Below, piece by piece: positions 56,340-63,725 of a DNA stretch of 64,000 nt. Position 1 is the first letter of the stretch. Each line of letters starts with the position of its first letter. The DNA comes from Methyloversatilis universalis FAM5. Lineage in GTDB: Bacteria > Pseudomonadota > Gammaproteobacteria > Burkholderiales > Rhodocyclaceae. Below the pieces are notes generated by a model. The model saw only the letters and a program-made list of their open reading frames with translations. It was not told the DNA's origin and ran no database searches. The DNA is taken from assembly GCF_000214035.2 (NCBI RefSeq), contig NZ_AFHG01000044.1, positions 1 to 64,000 on the forward strand, read 5' to 3'. Made by a program: the position numbers and the translations under genes.

Positions 56340-56571
56340 GCTCGCCCCTCGCCAGGCACAGCACGCACAAGAAGCACTTCGTGCCGCCGCTGGCCCGGCC
56401 TCTGCTGATCGTCACCCCCGTCCGAGCTTCGATCAGCTCACGCCCTCCGCATCGAGGGCACTGCGCGATCTCGGCCGGCTTCGGCATCGCCTTGATGCGC
56501 GCGCGGCCGCGCTCCTGCGGCGTGTCGGGCGCTGGAGCCTTCGGGATGACGGTGAGGTGGCGGGGTTTCAC
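56323..56571 (-). CDS. Small zinc-ribbon protein
   Basis: An 82-aa protein from GTG 56571, overlapping the TGA of the minor head gene (GTGA). Four Cys form CPRCGG and CFLCVLC, a zinc ribbon. Basic N-terminal half (PQERGRARIKAMPKPAEIAQ). Probably DNA- or protein-binding; role unknown. Confidence 0.65.
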   Translation of the reverse strand: MKPRHLTVIPKAPAPDTPQERGRARIKAMPKPAEIAQCPRCGGRELIEARTGVTISRGRASGGTKCFLCVLCLARGERVIVS

Positions 56572-57644
56572 GCCCGCGATTCTACGCCCGCCTGACGAAA
56601 CGCCGCAGCGTGCCGTTCCTCCAGCTCGGCCAGCGTCAGTGTCTTGCCCTTGTCGTTCGAGAACTGCTCGATCTGCAGCCCCCCACGGCGGAAAAGCGCC
56701 CCGCGCGACGGCCCGAGAATGTCGTCCTGCACGCTCGCCGGCTGGCGCTTCAGCCATGCCCCGTAGCCTTCGTTCGCATCGACCTGACCGCCCTTCGATG
56801 CGCGGGTGCCGAACAGCTCCGTCTGCCCCTTGAGCAGCGCGATGGCGGTGCTTCGGCACTGCCAGTGCAGCCGCCCCGGACCGCTTCCCCAAGGCAAGGA
56901 GTGTCCCACCGGCCGGTGCCCCCCCCTGGTGTAGCGCTTGCCGTCACGAATGCGGCATTCCTGCGACGTGCGGCCGTCCAGCGTGCTCACCCATACCTCG
57001 TCGCCAAGGATGTCGTCGTTCGCCTCGAAGAATCGGTCTCGCGTCGTTGCCGCCACGTGTGACAGCGCGGTTCGCGCGACTGCCTCGGCATGCCGGCGGT
57101 CGATCTCGATCACGCCATCCTGAAACGCCCGCGCCTTCGTGCCGCGAATGTCACGCACGACCTGTGCAGTCGCCTTCCCTTCCAGGTAGCCCATACGGAC
57201 AGTGTCCCGGATGCGCTGCATGCGGTCGGCCTCCAGCGACCTCCCCCACTCGCGAAGCAGACGGCCTTGAAATGGCCTGGCTATGGCGGCGGCGTAGGCC
57301 GTTTCCGCCGTCACCTGCGCGAATCGCGTGTCAAGAGCCGCCGTGTAGGCCGCTTGGTTCCAGCGCGCCTCGAAACTCGCGAGCTCTCGCATCGAGCCTT
57401 CCAGCTCCGTCTGGAGCGTCGCATAGGCCGCAGCATTCAGCTGCCGAACACTGGACAGCAGACTATCGAGGTACTCGACGGTCAGGTTATCGGGAGCGCG
57501 CTCCAGCATGGCCATGAGAGCCGCCGATATGTCCGCATCAGCACGGTTGAGCACGGCGACGATCCGCCGCACGACGTTGTTCGAGTACCGCTGCAGGTCG
57601 ATCTGGTGCCGGACAGTCGCGTCCAGCAGTTCTTGGGCCGACAT
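56568..57644 (-). CDS. Minor head protein, Mu F / SPP1 gp7 family
   Basis: A 358-aa head morphogenesis protein. The long helical N-terminal part is followed by the family core: EIDRRHAEAVARTALSHVAATTRDRFFE, VWVSTLDGRTSQECRIRDG and LPWGSGPGRLHWQCRS. It follows the portal gene by one base overlap, as usual, and is thought to enter the procapsid with the portal. Confidence 0.88.
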   Translation of the reverse strand: MSAQELLDATVRHQIDLQRYSNNVVRRIVAVLNRADADISAALMAMLERAPDNLTVEYLDSLLSSVRQLNAAAYATLQTELEGSMRELASFEARWNQAAYTAALDTRFAQVTAETAYAAAIARPFQGRLLREWGRSLEADRMQRIRDTVRMGYLEGKATAQVVRDIRGTKARAFQDGVIEIDRRHAEAVARTALSHVAATTRDRFFEANDDILGDEVWVSTLDGRTSQECRIRDGKRYTRGGHRPVGHSLPWGSGPGRLHWQCRSTAIALLKGQTELFGTRASKGGQVDANEGYGAWLKRQPASVQDDILGPSRGALFRRGGLQIEQFSNDKGKTLTLAELEERHAAAFRQAGVESRA

Positions 57645-59041
57645 CAGGCGCCGGCCGGCGCCGGGTCAGTGATGGCGCCAAGGGCCGGCCCGTCCTGCCC
57701 GGCATCCTCCAGCTCGTCGTCCGCGACGATATCCGCGGAGAGCACGCCGCGGCGCTGCTGCTCAAGGATCACGCGCTTCTTGCTGATGATCCCGGCGGCC
57801 TGCAGTTCCAGCAGCAGAGACGCCGAGGCCTCGCCAAGTGAGTCTGCACCGAAGTCCTTGTGCAGCGTCGCGTGGCCGCCTTCAGGTTGCCCGATCCACT
57901 CGGCCGTGAATTGCAGCGCCTGGTCGATGGCATCTTCCAGATCCTCCGCCATCCGCTGGAGCGCGCACTTGTTTCCTTCGCCCTCGCTGGAGATCTGGGT
58001 GGCGGTGACTGCTGCACCTTCCTTTCGAACGAGCAGCTCGGCACCGGTTTGCAGCATGCGCTGCTCGATGTCCTTCAAGTCGTTGCGGCCAGCCTCGATC
58101 GCGGCTCCGCTGTGCTCCACGAACTTCAGGTCGGCGTCCTTCGGCAGCTTCACGGCCGAAGATGCCCCCACCGTGATATCGACCTCTCCCTCCGCGCCGA
58201 CCAGCGCCAGGATTGGCACACGCGCCACGTGCAGGATGTTCTGCTGGTCGCTCTTCGACTGCCAGTGCTCCACGTTCTGGTGCGCCAGTTCGAGAAGCGG
58301 CGGCGCTGAAGTCCCGAACCCTGTCCGCTGTCCGTAGCAGAACACGAACGGAACCGCATTCAAGGTAGTGAGACCTTCGTTGTGCAGCTGCCATTCTTCT
58401 TGGCCGTTTGCCGTGCGAACCTTGCGGTACGTGCGCCACCGGCCGGGCTCCAGCACACGGACCTGCTCGAACTCGCGCTCACCGAACTCTCCGGCATCCT
58501 CCGCTTCGTTCTCAAGCAGGCGGATCTGCGCGAGCGTGATGACGCCATTCGTGCGACGGGTCTTCCAGCCCAAGACGGCTCCGGCCGGGTAGCGCTTCCA
58601 GTAAGGCCTCAGACCAGCCTCCAGCTCCTGAGCCCGGGTGCGCACGCCTTCTGCCGGAGGGAAGTCGATCAGGATGCCGCTGATTCCTACGGACAGGATG
58701 TCGACCATCAGGTCGCCTGCAAATGCATGCAGGTTGCGGCCCTCCAGATCGATGTTCTGTGCGAACCCCTTGATAGGCTCGGGCACGTTATCGCCCAGCT
58801 GTAGCGGTTTGCTGAAAGGCTTTCCCGACAGCACGCGGACGGTCTGGCTGAATGCCGGGTACAGCGTGCTGACGGCAAGCCGCGCGTCGTACGACTTCTG
58901 TTCTTCGTTGGGCCACTTCGGCAGGAAATTCTTCGCCGCGGCTCTCATCGCCGATGTGCCGCCCATCAGAGCGCGCACGAGCGGCCAGTGCTTGGCCATC
59001 TCGGCTACAGCTTCTGATTCATTGCGGACAGCATCGGTCAT
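57644..59041 (-). CDS. Portal protein, DUF4055 type
   Basis: A 465-aa portal. Start ATG 59041 (MTDAVRNESEAVAEMAKHW); upstream codons are a shadow. DUF4055 features: KNFLPKWPNEEQKSYDARLAVSTLYPAFSQTV, GISGILIDFPP, and APPLLELAHQNVEHWQSKSDQQN. It forms the dodecameric DNA entry ring and sits 10 nt after the large terminase gene. Confidence 0.9.
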   Translation of the reverse strand: MTDAVRNESEAVAEMAKHWPLVRALMGGTSAMRAAAKNFLPKWPNEEQKSYDARLAVSTLYPAFSQTVRVLSGKPFSKPLQLGDNVPEPIKGFAQNIDLEGRNLHAFAGDLMVDILSVGISGILIDFPPAEGVRTRAQELEAGLRPYWKRYPAGAVLGWKTRRTNGVITLAQIRLLENEAEDAGEFGEREFEQVRVLEPGRWRTYRKVRTANGQEEWQLHNEGLTTLNAVPFVFCYGQRTGFGTSAPPLLELAHQNVEHWQSKSDQQNILHVARVPILALVGAEGEVDITVGASSAVKLPKDADLKFVEHSGAAIEAGRNDLKDIEQRMLQTGAELLVRKEGAAVTATQISSEGEGNKCALQRMAEDLEDAIDQALQFTAEWIGQPEGGHATLHKDFGADSLGEASASLLLELQAAGIISKKRVILEQQRRGVLSADIVADDELEDAGQDGPALGAITDPAPAGA

Positions 59042-59051
59042 CGGGTAGTCC

Positions 59052-60467
59052 TCACATGCGCAGCGGGGCGACAGTGGCAGATCGAGTCGGCATCGTGCAG
59101 CGGTAGCGCGTCTCGTCCGCAACGTGGTCTTCGGCGTCGGTGTCGATGTCGTCAGGCTGACGCTCGTCGCGCGGGAGCACAGGGACCGTTCGGATGAACT
59201 GCCGGCAGGTGTCGAACACCAGCAGGCCAGGCTCTTCCATCGGATGCTGAAGCGCCGCCTTCAGCATCTTGCGCATGCGCTCCCAGCCATTGCGACGGCT
59301 GCCGGGACCCTTGTCCGCCTTCTCCCACTTCACGCCGGCGCGGGCCATGTCGTCTGCGATGCACACGCCGTTCTGGGTGTCGAAAATGGCCGAATCGGCA
59401 GGTCCGGACCTGACGCGGCCAGCGAGGCCGATCTCCTTCTCCAGCTTGACGATGCCCTTCGCGACCTCCACGGCCAGCATGCGCAGGCCTTCGTTCGGTT
59501 TCCCGCTCCAACCGTACCACTCGGCCACACGAATGAGCGTGCCGCGCGGGAAGCTGCGCCTGGTGCCGTCACGCATTACCGCATCGGTGCCGTCCGTTTC
59601 CGCCCACCAACCGACGCTGAATGGCTTGCTGCTACCCCAGTCGAAGGACCGGTCGATGCGCCAGCCGGCGGGGATATCGAATGGCTGCAGCGCGTGCCGA
59701 TTTTCGTCCCACACGTCGTCGAACATGCCGCCGGCCACGATGTTCCAGTCGCCGTCGCGCATTGCCTTCACGAGCGCAGCATTGCCAAGGCCTTCGAGTC
59801 GATCCACGTAATCCGGGTCGTTCTCAAGCAGCGTCGGATTGTCCGCGAGCTTCGCCGGGATGTACTGGCGGAGCATGCCGCCCTCGGACTTCGGTTGCCG
59901 GTTGATCTGCCGCGGCGGCGCGATGTCGATGAACGTCGCCTTGACCCAGTTGTGGCCGATACCGCCCGGGTTGGCGCTGCCAAGGATGCGCGGGAACAGT
60001 CCGGCGTACTTCTTCGGCAGCTTCAGCGCGCCCATACGACAGCGGCCGCGCAGGTACCGGTAGATCTTCTCGGTGAAGTGCGTCAGCTCATCGAGCATCA
60101 GGACGTGAATCTCGGCGCCCTGGTACTTCGTCACGTCCTTCTCGTACTGGCAGTGGCAGAGGTGGATCTTCGAGCCGTTCCAGAACTCGATGAAGGCCTT
60201 CGACCAGTTGATCTTGACCAGACCACAGTCAATCCACTCGGAGAGCAGAGCAGGAAACCCGCTCACTCCCTCCATGTGGTTCTTCAGCAGGTCATCGGAC
60301 AACCGGCGAAAGATATAGACCTGCAGGCCCGGGATGTCAGTGCACCACGCGATGGCACCGACTCGCATGAGGTGGGACTTTCCGCCGCCCGCCGCGCCGC
60401 CGTAGAGAATCTCCGTTGCTTCGGAAAGGTACGCCTCACTCTGCTGCGGGTGGAGGGCGAGTTCCAT
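59052..60467 (-). CDS. Terminase large subunit
   Basis: A 471-aa packaging ATPase-nuclease. Walker A is GGAAGGGKS near residue 25, Walker B is VLMLDELTH, and the C-terminal RNase H-like nuclease has DWGSSKPF and a later Asp-rich segment. It overlaps the small subunit gene by 32 nt. Confidence 0.93.
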   Translation of the reverse strand: MELALHPQQSEAYLSEATEILYGGAAGGGKSHLMRVGAIAWCTDIPGLQVYIFRRLSDDLLKNHMEGVSGFPALLSEWIDCGLVKINWSKAFIEFWNGSKIHLCHCQYEKDVTKYQGAEIHVLMLDELTHFTEKIYRYLRGRCRMGALKLPKKYAGLFPRILGSANPGGIGHNWVKATFIDIAPPRQINRQPKSEGGMLRQYIPAKLADNPTLLENDPDYVDRLEGLGNAALVKAMRDGDWNIVAGGMFDDVWDENRHALQPFDIPAGWRIDRSFDWGSSKPFSVGWWAETDGTDAVMRDGTRRSFPRGTLIRVAEWYGWSGKPNEGLRMLAVEVAKGIVKLEKEIGLAGRVRSGPADSAIFDTQNGVCIADDMARAGVKWEKADKGPGSRRNGWERMRKMLKAALQHPMEEPGLLVFDTCRQFIRTVPVLPRDERQPDDIDTDAEDHVADETRYRCTMPTRSATVAPLRM

Positions 60468-60972
60468 TCAGCACCAGCTTCAGTTCCGGCGTCTTGATCT
60501 CGCCGCTGTGCTCCACCTTGTCCTTGAACATGCCGAAGTGCCGGCCCAGCAGCTCGAGGTTCTTCACCTTGTCCGGCCACTTGATCTTCTTCAGGATGCC
60601 GATCATCTCCCGCTGTTCGCCGCGGCCCTCGAACATTTCGGCCAGGTCGAACCCGCTCAGGTACTGGCGCCAGACCTTCGGCCACTCGCTCACCGGCTTG
60701 ATCGCCATGTCGTCGTCCATGATGTCCAGAACGTCCATCTGGTCGATTTCGATCATCCGCTTCAGGACATAGTCGGCATCGACCTCGGTGCGCTCTGTGC
60801 GCGCCTTCTTCGCCGCGGCTATGGCGGCGGCCACATCAACATTCCTCAACAGTCGCTCGCCCTGTGAGGCGGCCGTCTTCGCGCTGTACCCGGCACGGGT
60901 TGCTGCCTGGGTGGCGTTCAGGTCGATCAGGTACTCATCGACGAAGCGCTGCTGTCGCGGGGTGAGGTCCAT
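60436..60972 (-). CDS. Terminase small subunit
   Basis: A 178-aa protein of the Terminase_2 type. The N-terminal HTH is evident in LTPRQQRFVDEYLIDLNATQAATRAGYSAKTA, followed by a coiled-coil oligomerisation region. It recognises the packaging site. First gene of the packaging-head block, preceded by the tRNA-Gly-like gene. Confidence 0.92.
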   Translation of the reverse strand: MDLTPRQQRFVDEYLIDLNATQAATRAGYSAKTAASQGERLLRNVDVAAAIAAAKKARTERTEVDADYVLKRMIEIDQMDVLDIMDDDMAIKPVSEWPKVWRQYLSGFDLAEMFEGRGEQREMIGILKKIKWPDKVKNLELLGRHFGMFKDKVEHSGEIKTPELKLVLNGTRPPPAAE

Positions 60973-61106
60973 GTCGGCACCCTTTCGGTGTCCGCATGTG
61001 CTGCGGATGCCATCACGGCATAGAGGAACCCGCCTGGTGCGCGTCGCCCTGTCGGGCCAGCACTACCGGCAATCCAGCGTTCTAGGCGTGGCGGGTGTTG
61101 AAATCG

Positions 61107-61180
61107 TGGAGCGGTCAGAGGGAATCGAACCCGTCACTGCGCGGCTTGGAAGGCCGGCGGCACACCTTGCGCTTGACCGC
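61107..61180 (-). tRNA. Prophage tRNA-Gly-like gene (anticodon TCC)
   Basis: A 74-nt cloverleaf-like gene on the minus strand. Acceptor GCGGTCA / TGACCGC pairs perfectly, followed by discriminator T and encoded CCA. The anticodon loop CTTCCAA gives TCC (Gly), on a stem of four pairs. The T-loop is TTCGATT, but only three of five T-stem pairs form, and the D-arm is short with a 5-nt loop. It is either a divergent phage tRNA or a decaying one. It lies in the 360-bp gap between the HNH and small terminase genes. Confidence 0.6.
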
Positions 61181-61256
61181 GTGAAAAAGCCGGAACCGCC
61201 CGAAAACGGCGCCGGCAAAGGACAACAGGGAGGAGATGTCACAGACGACAGACGAC

Positions 61257-61288
61257 AAAAAGCCCGCCGGGATTTCTCCGGGCGGGCT
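61257..61288 (-). terminator. Rho-independent terminator after the early HNH gene
   Basis: Minus strand: stem AGCCCGCC / GGCGGGCT extended by a CGG/CCG-like inner part, then TTTTT. It separates the regulatory block from the tRNA-like gene and terminase. Confidence 0.82.
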
Positions 61289-61333
61289 ATTGGTGCCTAT
61301 CTGAAATTACTATAACCGTACATTTTCCGTTTT

Positions 61334-61969
61334 TCAACCCGGTGTGAAGCGATTCGACTTCCTTCTGTTCTCTGTCGCTGGTATCGCTCTGAGGTTGAAT
61401 TCGCAGTGCAGCCCGCAGACATATCGGCTGACCAGCGGGATGATGTGGTCGACGTCATGAGGAATCCCTGTCTGGGCCACAAGTTGATCGCGCTGCCTGT
61501 AAATCTCCAGCATCGCTGCGCGGTCTGCCCATATCGGAGTGGCCAAGCGATGAAGCAGGAACCTTCGTTCCCGTGGTGACCTTGCAGCAGCGACCTGCTC
61601 TGCCCAGAACGCCTTCGTCTCGGGATTTGTCCAGATGTGCCGCTCGGTGATGCCCTGGATTCGATCCTGCACCCACTCCGTCCAGTCGATTCTTGACGTG
61701 CAGTCGAGACGCCTTGCCTCGATCTCCGCCGCAGCATCGAGAAAGACGCCCACTGGCTCCCCGGTGGTCGACTCGTACCACGACTTGAACTCCTGACTAT
61801 GCAGGTGCTCCGCCAGCTTTTGTTCGAAGGCTCGGCGCTCCGCCGCCTTGCGTCGGTCTCTTGCATCAGGCTCAGTTGTCCGATGCTTCCGCGCGTTGAG
61901 GCGTGCGATCTCCTGCTGCCACTCCTCCTTCTTGATGCGCTCGCGGGCGCGTCGCTCTTCGGCCGTCAT
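61334..61969 (-). CDS. HNH endonuclease-like protein
   Basis: A 211-aa protein. The N-terminal half is a charged coiled coil (MTAEERRARERIKKEEW ...). The C-terminal HNH core reads IPHDVDHIIPLV, then GLHCEFNLRAIPATENRRKSNRF, with the DHI and N-x3-N-x-K pattern. ATG 61969 lies 2 nt after the upstream stop. HNH proteins near terminase genes often help cos cleavage or packaging; a homing role is also possible. Confidence 0.8.
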   Translation of the reverse strand: MTAEERRARERIKKEEWQQEIARLNARKHRTTEPDARDRRKAAERRAFEQKLAEHLHSQEFKSWYESTTGEPVGVFLDAAAEIEARRLDCTSRIDWTEWVQDRIQGITERHIWTNPETKAFWAEQVAAARSPRERRFLLHRLATPIWADRAAMLEIYRQRDQLVAQTGIPHDVDHIIPLVSRYVCGLHCEFNLRAIPATENRRKSNRFTPG

Positions 61970-61971
61970 CT

Positions 61972-62553
61972 TCACGATTCGACGATTCCCTTGGCTTTCA
62001 GCTTCGCGTCGATCGCCGCCTCGGCGCGGTTCATCGCAGCGGAGAAGTGCTTCCCGATTCGCTCCATGTACTCGGCGACCGTAGCTCTGCTCACGCCGCA
62101 GCGGTCCGCTATCTCCAGCTGGGTGGTCTTCACTCCACACGACTTCATCACGAGCATGCGGCGCATCTGGTAGTGGCTGACCTGTCCGGTCAGACCAGCG
62201 CGCAGCACGTACTGGATCAGCCATTCGATGGATTCCGACCACTCGATCGCGGGTCGGCGGCCAGCGCAGCAAGGTGCGCGGCATTCGCATTGCTCTGTGC
62301 GCGGCGAGAACTTCGTGATGAGGAGGTGCTGCTCCTCGGGCTTCAGGGTCGCCACCTCCGCCCGGATCATCCCGGCCTGCCCTGCCCCGTCCAGACCAAC
62401 GAGGCCTTTCCCGCTGCGCTTGGGGCCGTCGGCCATGCGGTTCATCACCGGCCGGTCGTACGCCTGGTGAGAGAAGTTGAATGCGAACACCAGCGCGGCA
62501 TGCGTGCTGCTGAACAGCGGTTCCACTTCGACCTGCACTGCGGCTTGGCTCAT
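61972..62553 (-). CDS. HTH regulator with Cys-rich motif, candidate late-gene activator/antiterminator
   Basis: A 193-aa protein starting at ATG 62553 with GGAGG upstream. A Cys cluster (CECRAPCCAG) lies near the middle and a helix-turn-helix at about 140-175 (TTQLEIADRCGVSRATVAEYMERIG). Position after rusA and before the late genes is where lambda-like phages encode Q. The function assignment is by position plus HTH, not by sequence identity. Confidence 0.6.
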   Translation of the reverse strand: MSQAAVQVEVEPLFSSTHAALVFAFNFSHQAYDRPVMNRMADGPKRSGKGLVGLDGAGQAGMIRAEVATLKPEEQHLLITKFSPRTEQCECRAPCCAGRRPAIEWSESIEWLIQYVLRAGLTGQVSHYQMRRMLVMKSCGVKTTQLEIADRCGVSRATVAEYMERIGKHFSAAMNRAEAAIDAKLKAKGIVES

Positions 62554-62987
62554 ACCACCTCCCTGATCTCTATCACTGCGCCCGGAGAACTCAGCGCGTC
62601 CGGGTCTTCGCCGGGGTACACCTTGGCCAGGCGCGAGTACTCCACCACCCGGGCGTCGTCGGCCCAGATGCCGGCATCCGACAGCGCATCCTCGGTGGAG
62701 CGCGCCAGCTTCGACAGGTCGGGCGTGCGCATCGGGTACGTGCGCCGGCGCTTCGGGGCGCTCTGCGGCTTCGGCAGCGTGAAGACCATGCGCACCACCA
62801 CCGGGGCATCGATCGGCCGGCCACCGGACACGGCGAGGAGCTGCTCGGCAGCCGCCTTCACGTCCTGGCGCCACGGCCGGACCTTCTTCGACGACTCCGT
62901 GAGGATTGCCCGGCCGGCCTTGCTCATGCCCATATAGCTTTTTGATCCTTGAGGAGCAGGAGTGCCCCTTACAACGAGACGAATCAC
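62550..62987 (-). CDS. rusA: RusA-type Holliday junction resolvase (5' end replaced after HNH insertion)
   Basis: A 145-aa resolvase. N-terminus VIRLVVRGTPAPQGSKSYMG; conserved Asp region in MRTPDLSKLARSTEDALSDAGIWADDARVVE. The chosen start is GTG 62987, overlapping the stop of the HNH gene (GTGA). The first 17 or so codons are AT-rich (ATT CGT CTC GTT GTA AGG), unlike the GC-rich rest, and they repeat the protein sequence of a stub at 63469-63513, where the original gene began. An ATG at 63089 with AAAGGAGGT is possible too, but that sequence is explained by the HNH coding frame (KGGQRRC). It overlaps the HTH gene by 4 nt. Confidence 0.82.
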   Translation of the reverse strand: MIRLVVRGTPAPQGSKSYMGMSKAGRAILTESSKKVRPWRQDVKAAAEQLLAVSGGRPIDAPVVVRMVFTLPKPQSAPKRRRTYPMRTPDLSKLARSTEDALSDAGIWADDARVVEYSRLAKVYPGEDPDALSSPGAVIEIREVV

Positions 62988-63469
62988 GCGCGCACACTCC
63001 CCGTCTTCTGGCGTTGATGCCAATTCCTGAGGTATTCGATCCTGATGTTGCGAGTCCTCGTCAGGTACTCCGTCAAACAAATCAAGCATCGACGCTGACC
63101 TCCTTTGTTCTGAAATTCGTGCCCCTGCTTGCATACGCTCATCCCCGCAGGGGTTAGCTCGGACCTCACCAGGTTCTCCCTGGGGGTAACCGGTTGAAGA
63201 TGGTCCGGATTCACGCAATTACGAACCCTGCACAGGTGGTCCAACACAAGACCGGCCGGGACACTTCCACGAATCAATTCATAGACAAGCCTGTGTGCCT
63301 GGAATGTTTTATTGCCCAGGCTGGCCCACCCATACCCGTCACGGCTCCGAGACCTAAGCCATAGCCAGCACCCGCCATCTCCTGGTCCAATGTTTCTTCT
63401 GATGTGGCGAGGGAGGCTTGAAGGCGTAACGTCCTCCTGCCACTTACTCAAAGGCTTCGGCGCGGTCAC
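62984..63469 (-). CDS. HNH homing-type endonuclease inserted at the start of rusA
   Basis: A 161-aa HNH_3-type enzyme from GTG 63469 (TAGTG overlap with the rusA stub). Visible features are CWLWLRSRSRDGYGWASLG, HRLVYELIRG, then the HNH core LDHLCRVRNCVNPDHLQPVTPRENLVR, and a C-terminal zinc-type block CKQGHEF...RRCLIC. It has lower GC and different codon use from the genes around it. The ribosome site GGAAGGAA lies in the stub. Such genes spread by cleaving uninserted homologous sites. Confidence 0.85.
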   Translation of the reverse strand: MTAPKPLSKWQEDVTPSSLPRHIRRNIGPGDGGCWLWLRSRSRDGYGWASLGNKTFQAHRLVYELIRGSVPAGLVLDHLCRVRNCVNPDHLQPVTPRENLVRSELTPAGMSVCKQGHEFQNKGGQRRCLICLTEYLTRTRNIRIEYLRNWHQRQKTGSVRA

Positions 63470-63513
63470 TAGACGTTCCTTCCCGGCGTGCCGCGCACCT
63501 GAAGGCGGATCAC
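63469..63513 (-). pseudogene. rusA: Ancestral rusA 5' stub, truncated by the HNH cassette
   Basis: From GTG 63513, overlapping the upstream TGA (GTGA), the frame reads VIRLQVRGTP and then GRNV-stop. The first ten residues match the RusA start at 62987 (VIRLVVRGTP) but are GC-rich like the host phage genes. Coding breaks exactly where the HNH ribosome site begins. It is the left remnant of the interrupted gene. Confidence 0.7.
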
Positions 63514-63725
63514 TCGGCCTGCTTCTTCCGCGCCTGCCACAGCTCGACCACCGCCGCCCTGACCCTCTCCAGCTCCTCCGGCGACATCCTGGCCGCCACC
63601 GCATCCCGCACGTGCCGCGGCTGCTCCGAAATCCATCTGATCCTGCATTCCCAACACCCCTGTCGATACCATCCCGAGATCCCTCCATGCGCCGCGTCGT
63701 ACGCGCAGCAGTCGCAGTCCGTCAC
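63510..63725 (-). CDS. Small cysteine-rich prophage protein
   Basis: A 71-aa protein from GTG 63725, overlapping the upstream TGA (GTGA). Cys pairs DCDCC and GCWEC near the N-terminus suggest a zinc site; the rest is helical (SPEELERVRAAVVELWQARKKQ). Common type beside rusA in phages; function unknown. Confidence 0.6.
   Translation of the reverse strand: MTDCDCCAYDAAHGGISGWYRQGCWECRIRWISEQPRHVRDAVAARMSPEELERVRAAVVELWQARKKQAE

Noticed and set aside
62550-63089. RusA start at ATG 63089 with a perfect AAAGGAGGT
   Set aside because: The AAAGGAGGT encodes part of the HNH zinc block (KGGQRRC), and this start would overlap the HNH gene by about 106 nt. GTG 62987 repeats the ancestral GTGA junction. 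Kept as an alternative only.
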